From Gamarada debralockiae (lineage: Eukaryota > Ascomycota > Leotiomycetes > Helotiales > Hyphodiscaceae), in NCBI GenBank assembly GCA_002803225.1, contig NXFV01001417.1, forward strand, positions 62,001-126,000: a stretch of DNA of 64,000 nt, in the 5' to 3' direction. The number at the start of each line of letters is the position of its first letter. The stretch's first letter is position 1. The notes beneath the pieces are model-generated. The model made no database searches and was not told the DNA's origin. It was given only the letters and a program-made list of their open reading frames with translations. This document shows positions 33,288 to 44,818 of this stretch, piece by piece. A program made the position numbers and the translations under genes.

Positions 33288-34869
33288 TCACGCCCCGTTG
33301 CCATAGCTCTTTACCCGACTCCAAATGAATGCTCTATCGTTCCTCAAAGTGAATTCCTCCAGATCATCTGTGAGCTTATTGTAATACCAGAAGCCCTTCC
33401 ACGCCAGCTTATTATTCTTCGCGCCCTTCCCTGCAGTCCTAAGACTGAGCTCCATGCGGAAAATATACTTCGGGTACGGAGCTTCAGTATCAACCAGTAC
33501 ATCGCCCTCAGCATCCTTCAACTCAGCCGAAGGATTGTCTGTAGCAGTGGACAAGCGCCAACGGCCTCGGAGAGCATTTTGCATTACAGCAGAAGGTAAG
33601 TGGGACATAGCGCCATCCCGGTGCATTTCGAGCAGCTCTTTGGTGAGGTGATGCACGATTTCTGCTGGCTCGGAAGTAGTTTGAAGACTTATGACTGTGC
33701 CGTCACGGAAAAAGCGGAGGTAGCGGTAGTAAGTCACGATATGGACGGGGCTATTCCAGGAGACTTGCGAGGGGGAGGCCATACCCGGTCGTATATAGTT
33801 GATGTAACTGATATAGCAGCCGTTGAAGCGGATTCGGGGTCGAAGACGGAACATTTGTTGCCACGAAGAGGAGTATGCGCTGTGAAGTAACGATTCGGTG
33901 ATAGCCTCGTTGCTTAAAAGGGGTGCTCTGGGGGCGAGATCTACGCTCTCCTCATCGAAATCGTCGGCTAGCTGTGGTATATCATCTTCGAGTGGTCCTC
34001 CGTGAATCTCTCGCTGCCATTCGTAGTGCATGGCTCCAAATCCAACTTCTGAGCCGATGCAAACGCGCTTCCAAATTTGTTCCTCTGTGGCCACAAGATA
34101 TGCCATCCTCTTACATACTTGAGCAAGTCGAACAAACGAGGCAAGATCTAGGATAGCCACTTCTTTGAATATCCCAACGAGGATCTCGTCTGGCAGATCT
34201 GCTAAAGGGCATGGCGGGGCAGGCGTTCCTTCGATGATAGGCGGCGCAGGCTTGATCGATAGACCTGAGAAACCTGCGATGAGATCTTTGGTAGTCTGTG
34301 GGGGCCCGTGGAGAGAGTGGTGGGCAGTATTAGGTACTGTGGCCGAGGTATTTGAGGGGTTCGGGTTCGTAGGTTTCGAGGAAAAGTAGGAGGGAGGGAA
34401 GTGTTTATTCTTGTATTTTTGATCTACTTTGTGATCCAACTAGATATTTGAGTCAGCCTTGTCCCAGATTCCGGAAGCAGAAGCCCACCTTGAATGCTTT
34501 GCGGTAGAGATCGAGACTGTCTCCAAGACTACCTTGTGATTCTCTCTCTACCGCCTTCTCATAGTGTTCCAGAGCTGACCGCGGCTCTGTGCTTCCTGTT
34601 TTGCTGTTTGAGCTCTCTCCACGCTCGTCGCCCAGGGCCCCGCGGGCTCCATCGGAGCCGTGCGAACTTTGCGGTTCTAGGTGGTCGTCTTCATCTTCAG
34701 ATGGCTTCGCTGCCCTATTTGTACCTAATCGCGGGGCAGCTTGGGGTCTGCGGGAAGGTTTGGATGGTCCAGCATTTGACGACTTCTTGCCTTCTGTCTT
34801 CGATCTTGCGGAAACTTCCTCCCTCCATTTCTGTCTAAACGACTCTAATTCCGGGTTCGATCCTTCCAT
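33288..34869 (-). CDS. HRT3: Hrt3-like F-box protein of an SCF ubiquitin ligase
   Basis: Two exons, 34869-34489 and 34439-33288, with a 49-bp phase-0 intron, for 510 aa. The N-terminal third is charged and probably disordered (MEGSNPELESFRQKWREE). It ends in SALEHYEKAVERESQGSLGDSLDLYRKAFK, a TPR-like helix pair typical of Hrt3/FBXO9 proteins, directly at the splice. The F-box (about residues 205-250) reads LADLPDEILVGIF ... LAQVCKRMAYLV. The C-terminal Hrt3 region follows: WQQMFRLRPRIRFNGCYISY, VTYYRYLRFFRDGTVISL and LRGRWRLS. It would recruit substrates to the Skp1-cullin ligase. It is divergent to the mitochondrial carrier at 35215, sharing a 345-bp promoter. Confidence 0.9.
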
Positions 34870-35214
34870 GGTTCGTTCTGTTGTACAATCTAAAAAAGCG
34901 AGTGGTTCATGGCAGATGTAGCGAAGTTAGCGGTGGCCTAATTTCACCTCGGAGTTGTTAAGTCCGATCTTATCAGCGCCGTCATCGCTCTCCCCACGCT
35001 AATTATCCCTGTGCATTTTGGCGGGCCTAGGCTTCTTTGGCGAATTGTCCGTGCCGACATTTTTTGTAGCTCGGCTTAAGTCGTTTATTTGCTACATCAT
35101 TGACTCAACATCACCAAATTTGTCGACGACGGACTAATAGGTCACTTCAGAGTCATTGTGAAGCATCTATAAACCCAAAATCTTCAGCGGCCAATCTGCA
35201 GGACAGCAACGTCG
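34870..35214. promoter_or_regulatory. Divergent promoter, HRT3-like / MTM1-like
   Basis: 345 bp between two start codons pointing away from each other. No TATA box seen; housekeeping-type promoter. No further motif identified. Confidence 0.5.
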
Positions 35215-36649
35215 ATGTCAGGTCATTGGGACCGCGAAGCTTTATCGGACAACGAAATTGCCACCACTTTCGAGAAGCATAGGGGGTTTGGAGGTCATGG
35301 TCATGATAGAATACATGGAGATAATCTCGTTCCTGGGGTTTCCGAGACGATAGCCATGACGGGCGATAATAATGATATCGAGGTGGACATAACTGCTGGG
35401 CAGAAAATGCTCTCTGCGATGTCCGGAAGTTTGTTGACTTCGTTGTTGGGTAAGCTCTTCTGTGAGAAACTCTTAAAGCAATCGCTGACCCCATTGAATC
35501 ACAGTAACTCCTCTCGATGTTGTAAGAGTTCGACTGCAATCGCAACCAACACAATCTTCTTCCCTCACAGCGATTTCAAAGCTCGGTGCCTCCTCTCCTC
35601 AGGCTTTCAACAATCTTCCCCCGAATCTCGGAGTCACCGCATGCTGTAGAGAGGTCTTCTTCTCGACGAACAATGCCGAATACTGTCTGGCAGCACCAAA
35701 AGTTGGAGAACTCAGTCAATCAATAGGTGGTACCGAATGTGCGGTAGAGGAGACACAAAGGAAGACCTTCACCTCGACCTTTGACGGATTACGAAAGATC
35801 GCGCGGAATGAAGGAATTACGACATTATGGCGAGGACTATCCCCAACATTGGTTATGACTGTACCAGCCAACATCATCTACTTCACTGGATATGATTGGC
35901 TACGATTCAACAGGAACAGTCCTATCAACCGAATGTTTTCGGACAACTATGCTCCGCTCATGGCAGGTTCTACGGCGCGGATACTGGCTGCGGGAGTAGT
36001 GAGTCCTATCGAGATGTTTAAGACTAGGATGCAATCAAGCCGATCTACAGGAGGAGCACATTTTGCAGAGACGGTGAAAGGGGTCGGAGAAATGATCTCG
36101 ACACATGGCTACCTATCGCTCTGGCGGGGATTGACGTTGACGTTATGGAGAGATGTCCCATTCTCTGGCCTATATTGGTGGGGTTATGAAAGCATTAGGG
36201 GCCTTCTGACAGAAGCACGGGAGAGAAGCCGTGGACGGAGGTTGGAGGTAGATGGATCACGGAGTCGGGCTCGCAGCAGATCACAGAGTCGCGAAAATCA
36301 TATAGCGACATTCGTAGACAGTTTCATTGCTGGAGCGACGTCTGGAGCCGCTGCTTCGATTTTGACAACGCCGTTCGATGTTGGAAAGACGCGGCGGCAA
36401 GTTTTCACAGATGGGAGTGCATCGGCTTTGGGAGCGGCGAAGAACTTAGCACCCGAAGAGCAGTCAATGCTGAAATTCCTGGTGCACATTTTCAAAGAAG
36501 AGGGAGTCTCTGGGTTGTTCAAAGGTTGGATTCCCAGGACTTTGAAGGTAGCACCAGCATGTGCTATTATGATCAGTTGCTACGAGATAGGAAAGAGAAC
36601 GTTTCGGAGCGTGAACGAGAGAGCGGAACGAAAACGGACGGCTGTATAA
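35215..36649 (+). CDS. MTM1: Mitochondrial carrier, Mtm1/SLC25A39-like
   Basis: Inner-membrane carrier of 459 aa in two exons, 35215-35449 and 35505-36649 (55-bp intron, phase 1). All three carrier signatures are present: TPLDVVRVRLQ, SPIEMFKTRMQ and TPFDVGKTRRQ. Related yeast Mtm1 and animal SLC25A39/40 are tied to mitochondrial glutathione import and manganese or iron homeostasis. The first matrix loop carries CCREVFF and two further cysteines (EYCL, TECAV), the cysteine-rich loop typical of this subgroup. A loop before the third repeat is rich in Arg/Ser (GSRSRARSRSQSR), unusual and perhaps regulatory. ATG 35215 gives a hydrophilic N-terminus of about 60 residues before helix 1. Confidence 0.92.
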
Positions 36650-37012
36650 GATACGACTCATCTCCCATCTTATTTTGGCGCATAAAGGGGTTTCCGGCTA
36701 TCACACTGGCATTTGGTTTTGAGCATAGCACTTGGGACGTCTTTGGGCATTGTATTATAGACGATAGAGTGAAACCCTACCATACAAAATGATAATAATC
36801 CCATCACTTCTCGCCCCTGTGTGACATCCCCTTTGATGCCTAATGCTCGGACCCCTCTGCATCGCGTACCCCTGCAACTAATCTGCGCGACCCGCGTCGA
36901 TAATTACGGACGCGAATCTCCACCTCAGCTTTCTCCATTAATCCCCATAAACCCCATTCCATAAATCTTCAAACTGTCTCTCCTTCTCTTCTTCCGTCGT
37001 CCCTCAACAATA
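36650..37012. other. Intergenic region
   Basis: Carrier 3' flank and promoter of the uracil-DNA glycosylase gene. CT-rich leader (about 36970-37012) before ATG 37013. No other feature. Confidence 0.5.
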
Positions 37013-38073
37013 ATGTCTCTCAAACGCAAAGCAACCGAAGCAGCGCTCTCGGACGCCAAAAAGCCCAAAGCCAACAGCTCCATTACATCATTCTTCGGTC
37101 CTCCCAAGACCGTCTCATCCACGACCAAAGTCACCGGCACTACCACCGAGAAGATCCCATCTTCTCCTGCTACTTCCGCTCCGGCTGAAGTGAAAAAGTT
37201 TGACAAGGAGGCTTGGGTCAAGACGTTGAGTGCCGAGCAGAAGGATCTTTTGGCGCTGGAGATTGGGACCTTGCATGAGAGTTGGCTGAAGGAATTGAAG
37301 GATGAGGTCACGAGCAAGGGGTTTTTGGAGTTGAAACGGTTTCTGAAGAAGGAGCATGAGGCGGGGAAGAAGATCTTTCCGCCTGCTGAGGATGTGTATT
37401 CTTGGTTTGTTGACCTTCCCCTTCCAAATACCAACTTTCCTCCTTCCCCTTCCATTTCAATATAGCACCTGTGATGGAACGAGAGCTAATTGAAGCACCC
37501 AGGTCCCGCCACACACCCCTCAACACAGTGAAAGCCGTAATCCTCGGCCAAGATCCCTACCACAACGTCAACCAAGCCCACGGCCTCGCGTTCTCAGTCC
37601 GACCCCCCACCCCTGCTCCCCCATCCCTCAAAAACATCTACATCGCCCTAAAGAACGACTATCCCGCCTTCACCCCGCCGCCCAACAAAGGCGGACTCCT
37701 CACCCCCTGGGCCGATCGCGGTGTTCTGCTCTTGAATACCTGCTTGACCGTCCGCGCCCATGAAGCCAACTCCCACGCGAATAGAGGCTGGGAGAAGTTC
37801 ACGCAGAAGGTGATTGATATTGTGGCGGCGAAGAGGACCAAGGGCGTGGTTTTCTTGGCATGGGGAACACCCGCTGCGAAAAGGGTGGCGAAGGTGGATA
37901 AGAAGAGGCATGCAGTGCTGTTGAGTGTGCATCCTAGTCCTTTGAGTGCGAGTCGGGGATGGTTTGATTGTGGGCATTTTAAGAAGACTAATGAGTGGCT
38001 GGTGGAGAGGTATGGGGAAGGAGAGGAGATTGATTGGGATTTGGGTGTTAAAGCTGTTGATGCGGGGATTTGA
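37013..38073 (+). CDS. UNG1: Uracil-DNA glycosylase (UNG, family 1)
   Basis: Removes uracil from DNA as the first step of base-excision repair, in nucleus and mitochondria. Two exons, 37013-37404 and 37503-38073, join in phase 2 (98-bp intron), for 320 aa. The N-terminus has a basic stretch ([16 protein letters not shown]), a likely nuclear signal, and [11 protein letters not shown], similar to the PCNA-binding box of UNG proteins. The catalytic motif GQDPYHN (Asp148) lies at the start of exon 2. [19 protein letters not shown] is the proline-rich loop, [11 protein letters not shown] binds uracil, and [11 protein letters not shown] (His274) is the minor-groove leucine loop. All active-site motifs are intact. 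Confidence 0.97.
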
Positions 38074-38910
38074 GGGTGATACTTTTATGGAGTTTGGAGA
38101 TCAGTGAAGGTGGAGAGGAGTGTTGGAGTAGCGCGGCGTTGAGCGTGTCTGGATATAAATTGCGAGATCTGTAGTCTCTTTGAGTTAGGAGTTTGGAAAT
38201 TGATACCTTCTTGTGGGGGCGTGTTTCGTACGCGTTGTTGCCAGTTATGCCTAAACCAATATTACCTGTATTCACAACTATGATTCACCTCCCTACATTC
38301 AATCCTTTCTAAACCCCAAATCCAGCAAAGTTGGCGCTTCGAGATAGCAGGTTAGGAGAGTTATTATGAGGTCAGAAAAAGGGGCTTGGGGCAGACACAA
38401 GGCACTAGACTTATTCCAAAGTTGAAATCAATCCCCAAAAGTCAGGACCTAAGGCTGAACTTGTGAAGTTGCGCGCTGGCTCCATCATTTTTGACGAGTG
38501 TTTCTCTAACAACAATATTACCGCTGTCGACTGATCTCTCGTAGTTGAGCATCCCCCCCCCCCCAAATCAAGTTCTTTGCCAAGTCCCCTTTGTCGTGTT
38601 TCATTCGCTAATCGTTCATCCCTTAGCTCCTCTGCAAGTTAGTTTTCTGTACTTCTTGCAACAGCAAAGTCCGCTTGACTTGGAGAGTATAGTCGATTAA
38701 AGGGCTTGCTAGGTTTGGCCAGGCTTCAAATCAACATTGTTTGCAGTAGCACGAACTGAGCTTGATGTCCACAATAATAATATAGTTTTGAAACTTGATT
38801 AATCAATGAAGAATCTATCCTTGACTTTGCAATACCATTCTTCTAGTATTTATATAGATGTACTATCTTCAGCTGAGTCTGACTCTCAAACATACCACTG
38901 ACGCTTGAGC
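38074..38910. other. Intergenic region, convergent 3' flanks
   Basis: Between the convergent UNG and transporter genes. A C-tract lies near 38553. No coding signal. Confidence 0.5.
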
Positions 38911-40140
38911 TCAATGACAGGCATCCTCGTCCCTTCCTGGCCAACAAATTTTCCTCTTCACCACTGCCCTAATATGACATCCTACAATCAACACCCACAG
39001 GAAAAACAAGGTCACCACCATCGCCGATCCCACAAGCTGAATCGCCCTGCTATCTAATCTCTCCCCAATATCAATCGTCGCAATCGTGAATCCCACGTTC
39101 GGGAAGATATATGCGTACCAGTTCAAATGGAAGTCGTTTCGTGGGATCGCTTCGATAGTTGCTAATAGCGCGATAGCGAATAACCAGAATGCTAGCATGA
39201 AGAGAAAGACGGCTAATAGAAGCGCGAGGATCTGTAGCACGTCGGGGATAAGTGCTTGGTTTGTGATACCAGGGAGAGAACTGAACGACAAGATAGTGGG
39301 AGAGGAGAAGTCTTGAGCTATGCGGATAAATGTCAGCGCAGTAAATGACGGTGGGCCAACGGCGATAAACATGGCGGGCCGACTTGCGTCCACGGGCAGA
39401 CCGGACGTAAGCAAGCGGCCGAAATAAATGCTGTAAATAAACACAGCAAGCATCATGCCCAAGCCCTGATACGTCAATCCTGCGACCAGCATTGGGAATG
39501 CATGCTCCGCAGGCTGGGACTCTGCAATTGCGGATGCTAATGTGCCTACTAGCATCGCGGGGAATACGGGCAGGAGCCAGCCTGGGAGGACGTTAGTGAT
39601 GACGAGCTTGCGAACGGTGAAAAGGACGTAGTAATAGCCGATTGAGAACATAGTGGTACAGGTCGTGTAGGCCCAGAAGGAGATGCGGAGGGCGGTTAAG
39701 AGCCAAGGAGCATCACTGGTAGCAGGGAGGCCGTAGGCGGTGGTGTTGGAGAGGATAGCGGCGAGGGTTAACCAGAAGGTTGCAACGAAGAAGCCTTCAT
39801 GTGGGTTAATAAGGGAGTAGATGAAGGTCCCTGGGTGGAGGGTGAAGCGGGTGATTATAGTGATGGTGATGACCGTGAAGAGGCAGAGGTTGAGGATGGA
39901 GATGATAGTTCCGATTGTTGCAAGAGCGGAACTTCGGCCAGGGACGACGGAGAGAACGAATGCTACTCCCCCTGTCGATGTTGTCGAGGCGTACCAGGCA
40001 AAGGTAAAGTGCTTGAGGCGTTTTCGAAGGGAGACATTGTCGAATCTCCTATCTCTCTCGTCGAGCTCCATAGAGGAAAGCTCAACATCTGCTTTCATCT
40101 GTCTCTCAAGAACATCACTCCCTTTTGAAGTGTATTGCAT
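38911..40140 (-). CDS. TDT-family anion transporter, Mae1-like
   Basis: Single-exon gene of 409 aa with start ATG 40140 (MQYTSKGSDVLERQ). The frame extends to 40191 only by a TTG codon. About ten transmembrane helices follow a charged N-terminus. KHFTFAWYASTTSTGGVAF is the characteristic first helix of the tellurite-resistance/dicarboxylate (TDT, SLAC1-like) family. RFTLHPGTFIYSLINPHEGFF, then GPPSFTALTFIRIA and NWYAYIFPNVGFTIATI match fungal Mae1 malate permeases. The sulfite pump Ssu1 belongs to the same superfamily and is an alternative. Plasma membrane location is expected. Confidence 0.88.
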   Translation of the reverse strand: MQYTSKGSDVLERQMKADVELSSMELDERDRRFDNVSLRKRLKHFTFAWYASTTSTGGVAFVLSVVPGRSSALATIGTIISILNLCLFTVITITIITRFTLHPGTFIYSLINPHEGFFVATFWLTLAAILSNTTAYGLPATSDAPWLLTALRISFWAYTTCTTMFSIGYYYVLFTVRKLVITNVLPGWLLPVFPAMLVGTLASAIAESQPAEHAFPMLVAGLTYQGLGMMLAVFIYSIYFGRLLTSGLPVDASRPAMFIAVGPPSFTALTFIRIAQDFSSPTILSFSSLPGITNQALIPDVLQILALLLAVFLFMLAFWLFAIALLATIEAIPRNDFHLNWYAYIFPNVGFTIATIDIGERLDSRAIQLVGSAMVVTLFFLWVLIVGCHIRAVVKRKICWPGRDEDACH

Positions 40141-42368
40141 TGGTCCTGAAATCTGCGGATATACCCTCGTGAAGCGGCAGCTGTTGGTCAATAACTGCTG
40201 TCGAAAGTACTGAGGAAATCGTTATGATCAATGAAGTCCACCTAGCGCCTTGCCACTGTAATACAGCCAGCTTTGTCGGAGTCAGTTTGAGACTGTTTCA
40301 TGAAGACCTCGATTTGCAGAGTACTGGCGCTCTTGAAGGTGATTTATTTAACATTTCAAGAGAACGCCACGTTGGTATATTCTCTAATCTTAGCGATTTA
40401 GGATGGCTTATCCTAAACTCATAGTAACATTAATAAATCAATATACCACCTAAAACCCTATTTCTGACTATAGCTATTTACTACATGACCGAGCTCCGAC
40501 CTGGAAGGCCCCTGTTAGAGTTGGTGGCTGTAGGATTGATGCTCTGTCTTCACTATCATGATACCATGAAGACTGAACTTTCGGAAATCCTACAAACCCT
40601 TTTAGTTTTTGTTTCGCAGGAAAAACCCGATCTCGATGAATTCCAACAGGACCACCTAGCGCTCCAGTAATAAGTTGGCCGATCCTTCGCTTGTCCTGTG
40701 CCACGCGTTAATTTATTTCGAGTCGCCACGGGCGTGGAAAAGCGGCGGAAAATGGAGAATCCCATTGGCAGCACCATAAATACAGACTATGTTAACCCTG
40801 GTATGGGATAGGTAGCAAGACTACTGTCGTATTCTGGCAGTTGTAAGGGATGGATTAAGGGATGGATTGGGAGAGATATCGAGATAAACGCAACGGCGGC
40901 AACGGCCGCGCCTGGCCCCTGTAGGAGCAAACAGAGCTGGCTACGCCACAACATACGCATGACCTAGCACGGAAACAGATGCTGCTTACGCTATTTCAGG
41001 AAGCCAGAATCCCAAAAAGAAACCCTAATTCTGAGAATACCCTTCACTAAAGTAAGAACTTGTATTCCAATTCCTTCTTTTAAAAATAATGTACTAAATC
41101 TATTTAAATTCTTACCTGCGGATGCACTTCTTCATTGCCAATCATCATCCATCTCTGCCCCTCATCAAAGTTACAACCAGGCTCAAAAAATAGCTGTGAT
41201 AACCCTTCATCAGATTACCCAAGCACCCTTATACCTGCTAGAAGATAAAACTGTCAGCGTGCAATCTCAACTATGAAAGGCTGGTGACGAGAACATAGAA
41301 ATGGAATCGACCACTACGAGAGCCTGCATCGAGACTTGACCTGAGTGAACCAAGGCCGAAATTTGTCATGTTCAACACCGTGCTTCAGCCTCGTACCTCA
41401 GCAGGTCCCAGCGAGTTGCAAAACCTGGAATTTGTTCGTGGACATTGAGTTCCCTACTTTTCTGTACTCCGCAGCTATCACGCTGTTCAGACTGCCTGAC
41501 TATGCTTCAAGCCCCAGAACTCGGTTCATTCGAAGACCATTTGATCAGTTCCAATTTCTCGTCATGAATAGTATGATTCTTTCTTCGTCATGTCTGACTT
41601 CTCCTTCTGATGCCATCGAGGACTTATATCCCATCAGGGTGGCCTCTGCTCTGCAGTGAAACTATGGACTCGAGTGGTGAGCTGATCTTCGAGTAACCAG
41701 CGAGTGCTCGTAACACGGCCGATCTTGGGGAGACTACTTGGTAGTTTTCGGATACTTTGCTTGCAGTGTCCCAAAAGCTAATCCCGGCAGATCCACTGTG
41801 TTTTATAATCTGGACATGTCGTTCCTAGATTGCATTCATCACTCCAAAGTTTTATTTGAATTGAGTTGGACATCTAAACTCTACCGTCGACAACGCTGGC
41901 ACAGTTGTGCCCTTGATTCCGGACCAAACCTAATGAAGAAAATTTGTCGCTCCCAGGCCTTGACGTTCAAGGCTTGAACTCCAGCGTCTCAAGTGTGGTG
42001 GTCAAAATCATGCTATTGCGGTGAAATCATGCTGTGTCGCAATGAAGGACATATCTACGGAACCAAAACACGGATACCAACATAAGCGTGTAGTGATGCT
42101 ACTGGTACGAAGTCCAAGCGGTTGAGAGTTGAGCGACGCAGCATTCCAAGGTACATAACAGAGCCTTAGTTTCGAATTTAATATCCTCAGCTGAGTACTG
42201 GCCTCCTGATGGACTGAGGTATGTCGTCCAGCTTGAAGGATGTCTAGAATGAAGAGTATATCTATCTCACATTTCCTACCTAGTGCCAGCTCTCATTTCA
42301 TCCCCTCATCTCAACATTTGACACCTAGATACCTTCACCAAACAACAGCACCACTCGCACTTATCAGC
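40141..42368. other. Long gene-free region
   Basis: Several frames of 60-105 codons, none recognisable (for example 41345-41659). The last part is the promoter of the secreted-protein gene at 42369. Confidence 0.4.
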
Positions 42369-42785
42369 ATGCACTTCTCTACTATCCTCCTCCTTCTCTC
42401 TCTCACTTCCTCTATCCTTGCCAGCCCCGTCGTCCACATCGATATCGAAATCAAGGACCTGCAATCCGCCCAGTCTTTTCTTTCCCACTCATTCCTATCA
42501 ACTCTCGACGACTCGGACCTCTCATACTTCTTTGTTCTCCGCGCCGTCCCCTCGAACGAGTCTCTCTCGATCAACGTCTATTCGTGAACAGAGAACCCCT
42601 CCCTATCTATCCTCCACAAATTTCTCTTAGTGATCGCCCCTGGTTTCTTCAAACTCGAAGGTAGAAAGCTCGTGTTCCGTACTTTCGACAGTGGTTCCCT
42701 CCAACCTTTGGGCGACGGAGTAGTTATAATCATTCCTCAGGGCCGCCGCTCGGGGCAACTTTGGCTAGACGGCCGTCGAGGATGA
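42369..42785 (+). pseudogene. Secreted protein gene with one in-frame TGA
   Basis: ATG 42369 gives a clear signal peptide, MHFSTILLLLSLTSSILASP, then VVHIDIEIKDLQSAQSFLSH and FFVLRAVPSNESLSINVYS. TGA 42585-42587 (codon 73) stops it. The same frame stays open and protein-like for 65 more codons (LSILHKFLLVIAPGFFKLEG, LVFRTFDSGSLQPLGDGVV) to TGA 42783-42785. The simplest reading is a nonsense mutation, possibly CGA to TGA. A 72-aa product, stop readthrough, or removal by a GTGAAC..CTTAG intron (which ends quickly in a stop) are alternatives. I do not recognise the family. Confidence 0.55.
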
Positions 42786-43731
42786 GGAGCACGGACATGT
42801 ACTGGCTCCGAGTGTTCGTGGGATAGTGAAGAATAGGTGTAAGTGCTGAGAGCGTCTGAGGTATGCGGTGAGCAGATAACTGATATATATGAAATAGTTA
42901 TTAAGGCTGGCTCACTTGACCTAAACGACAACGCGCCGGTTTTCGTATGCGGTTATAACTTTAAAGCTTGTGGTGGTATGTACCTAGTCCAGAATTTGGA
43001 CATTCGGTCCTTACTTTCCTCTTGTTCATCTGACATTTTACATAGGAGAGCTTCCTTCAACCTATCTCAAGATCGAGCAGTACCAACCCGGAATGTCCCT
43101 CGGCTCTTCTCAACCTCCAGCCTACCACTCCGACAAAATTGATCTGAAACATTAACGGTCATAGTGAGAGCTCGGGCTACGACATGGCGATTAAGGGAGC
43201 TGTGAATGAGATCTTGATGGAGGAGAAGCTTTGCTGTATTTCCTTGACATATTTCACATTTTCTCTTGGACCGATGGACTGTTATCATTACAATCTGCAA
43301 TAGAATAATTCAGGAATCCAAATTAAGTTGCAATTTCTGTCCACTTGTAAAACTCGGTATGACTCCGAAGATCTCGATTCAAGACAGTGAAGACTTCCTG
43401 AAAGCAGTTACTTCTGCAAAGAACTCCCAGCATCGGATCGAGTGACATTCAGTATATAAGTACATACACACTGTTCAGCGCGCAGATACCTGCAAAGAAT
43501 CTCCGTGAAATTTCGAGATAGAAGAACATGCCTGGTACAGAACTGCAGGCCACTGCAGACAGGCAGGACCTTCAGGAAATCACTTATACCAGAAGCCTGG
43601 TTAATCATCCACAGCCTTCCAATGAGCTGTGAGCCTGTGAGCCTATATTACTTGAAACTACTGGATCTTCTCCAGGGGGTGGACAGAATGGGAGCGATGG
43701 TATCATTCTTGCCCAAATTTGTCCTTCTGTT
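42786..43731. other. Gene-free region
   Basis: Frames on both strands overlap without recognisable content. Confidence 0.4.
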
Positions 43732-44818
43732 TTGAGGTTTCAAAGACCAGGGAAATGCTGCAGGTCATCTCATTACAGTAAGACGAGATTCTGTGGTGAA
43801 CCCACCACACCTTTGGATAGTAGATTGAAAATCGAGCAAAAGGGGAGCACTTGTGCCACGGTTTCTGGTAACCCTCCTCAGCTCGCCAGCCATTCGCCGC
43901 CTGGAGCTTCTGCACAGGCGGTTTCTGGCGTCCCCCTTCAACAACCCAACAATTCAACACCTGTACCTTCTACAGAAGCGGTTCACGTTCTCCCCCTTGT
44001 AATATTTGAAGTTCCTGTGGAGGCAGTTGAAAGAGATTGTCCAACGGAGTTATCGAAGACCGGTGAAACCGAGTCCAGAGCTGCGGATTCCTATACAGCT
44101 CGAAACATGTGCGAGGCAAATACCGACAGCCCTAACACGGCTGCAGATTATCCAACTCAAAATATCAAAGGTTTCATGAGCGACGACAAGCGAGACCTAA
44201 ATTGGCATATATCTGGGAAGATGGGTGCAGTGAAAGATGGAATCAAAGACGACAAGGGGCTATGAATGACTCTGCATATTTCAAGAAAAGGAAGCTTACC
44301 TGGCCTCCAAAGAGACAGAGACCTGCGGAGGCACACTGGCGCAGTAATAGAATCCAAGGCTTGAATGAACGGCATCAACAGCAGCAGCAACAACAGAGCC
44401 TCCAACAGCACCCCCAACAGCATTACCCGGGGGGCAACACTACCGACATCCAATTCAACTGCAACAACATCACCAGCAGGCAATCCAATTCCAACTACAG
44501 TACCGCCAACAGATTAAGCAGCTAATGAAAAGCCAGCAGCAGCTCCAATAGCAGCGTCAGTGGACACACCAGCAAAACTGGCCGCAGCAGAACTGGCCAC
44601 AGCTAACTTCTGGATCGCGTTTGGCATATGAACAACTCGTAAATGGCCTGAACGCATCGTACGTTCTGCAACAGCAGACTATGCACCGCGGGGTCAATAA
44701 TTGGGCCAAGAACGGATCCAAGAGCTTAGTGGGAGGAACTTCGTCCTTTGCAATGAAAGTCTTGAGGTCTCCAATCCGCTGTCGATGCCCTCAATTCAGT
44801 TTTACGAGTGATTTATAG
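43732..44818 (+). pseudogene. Gln-rich protein with 20-residue repeats, decayed
   Basis: The first part (43732-44265) is a Ser/Pro/Thr-rich low-complexity protein with a roughly 60-bp degenerate tandem repeat: TVSGNPPQLASHSPPGASAQ, then AVSGVPLQQPNNSTPVPSTE, then AVHVLPLV. The second part, in another frame, becomes glutamine-rich (about 44365-44420), HQQQQQQQSLQQHPQQHYPGG. At the G6 run near 44430 the frame shifts to QHYRHPIQLQQHHQQAIQFQ and KQLMKSQQQLQ. A TAG then replaces an expected CAG (about 44549) and the frame goes on with QNWPQQNWPQLTSGS and NASYVLQQQTMHRG to TAG 44816-44818. The parts once formed a Q-rich, possibly nuclear protein. The join between part one and two could be an intron. 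Confidence 0.45.

Noticed and set aside
34850..34866. tRNA B-box-like GGTTCGATCC
   Set aside because: It lies in the N-terminal codons of the Hrt3-like gene, with no A-box or cloverleaf around it.
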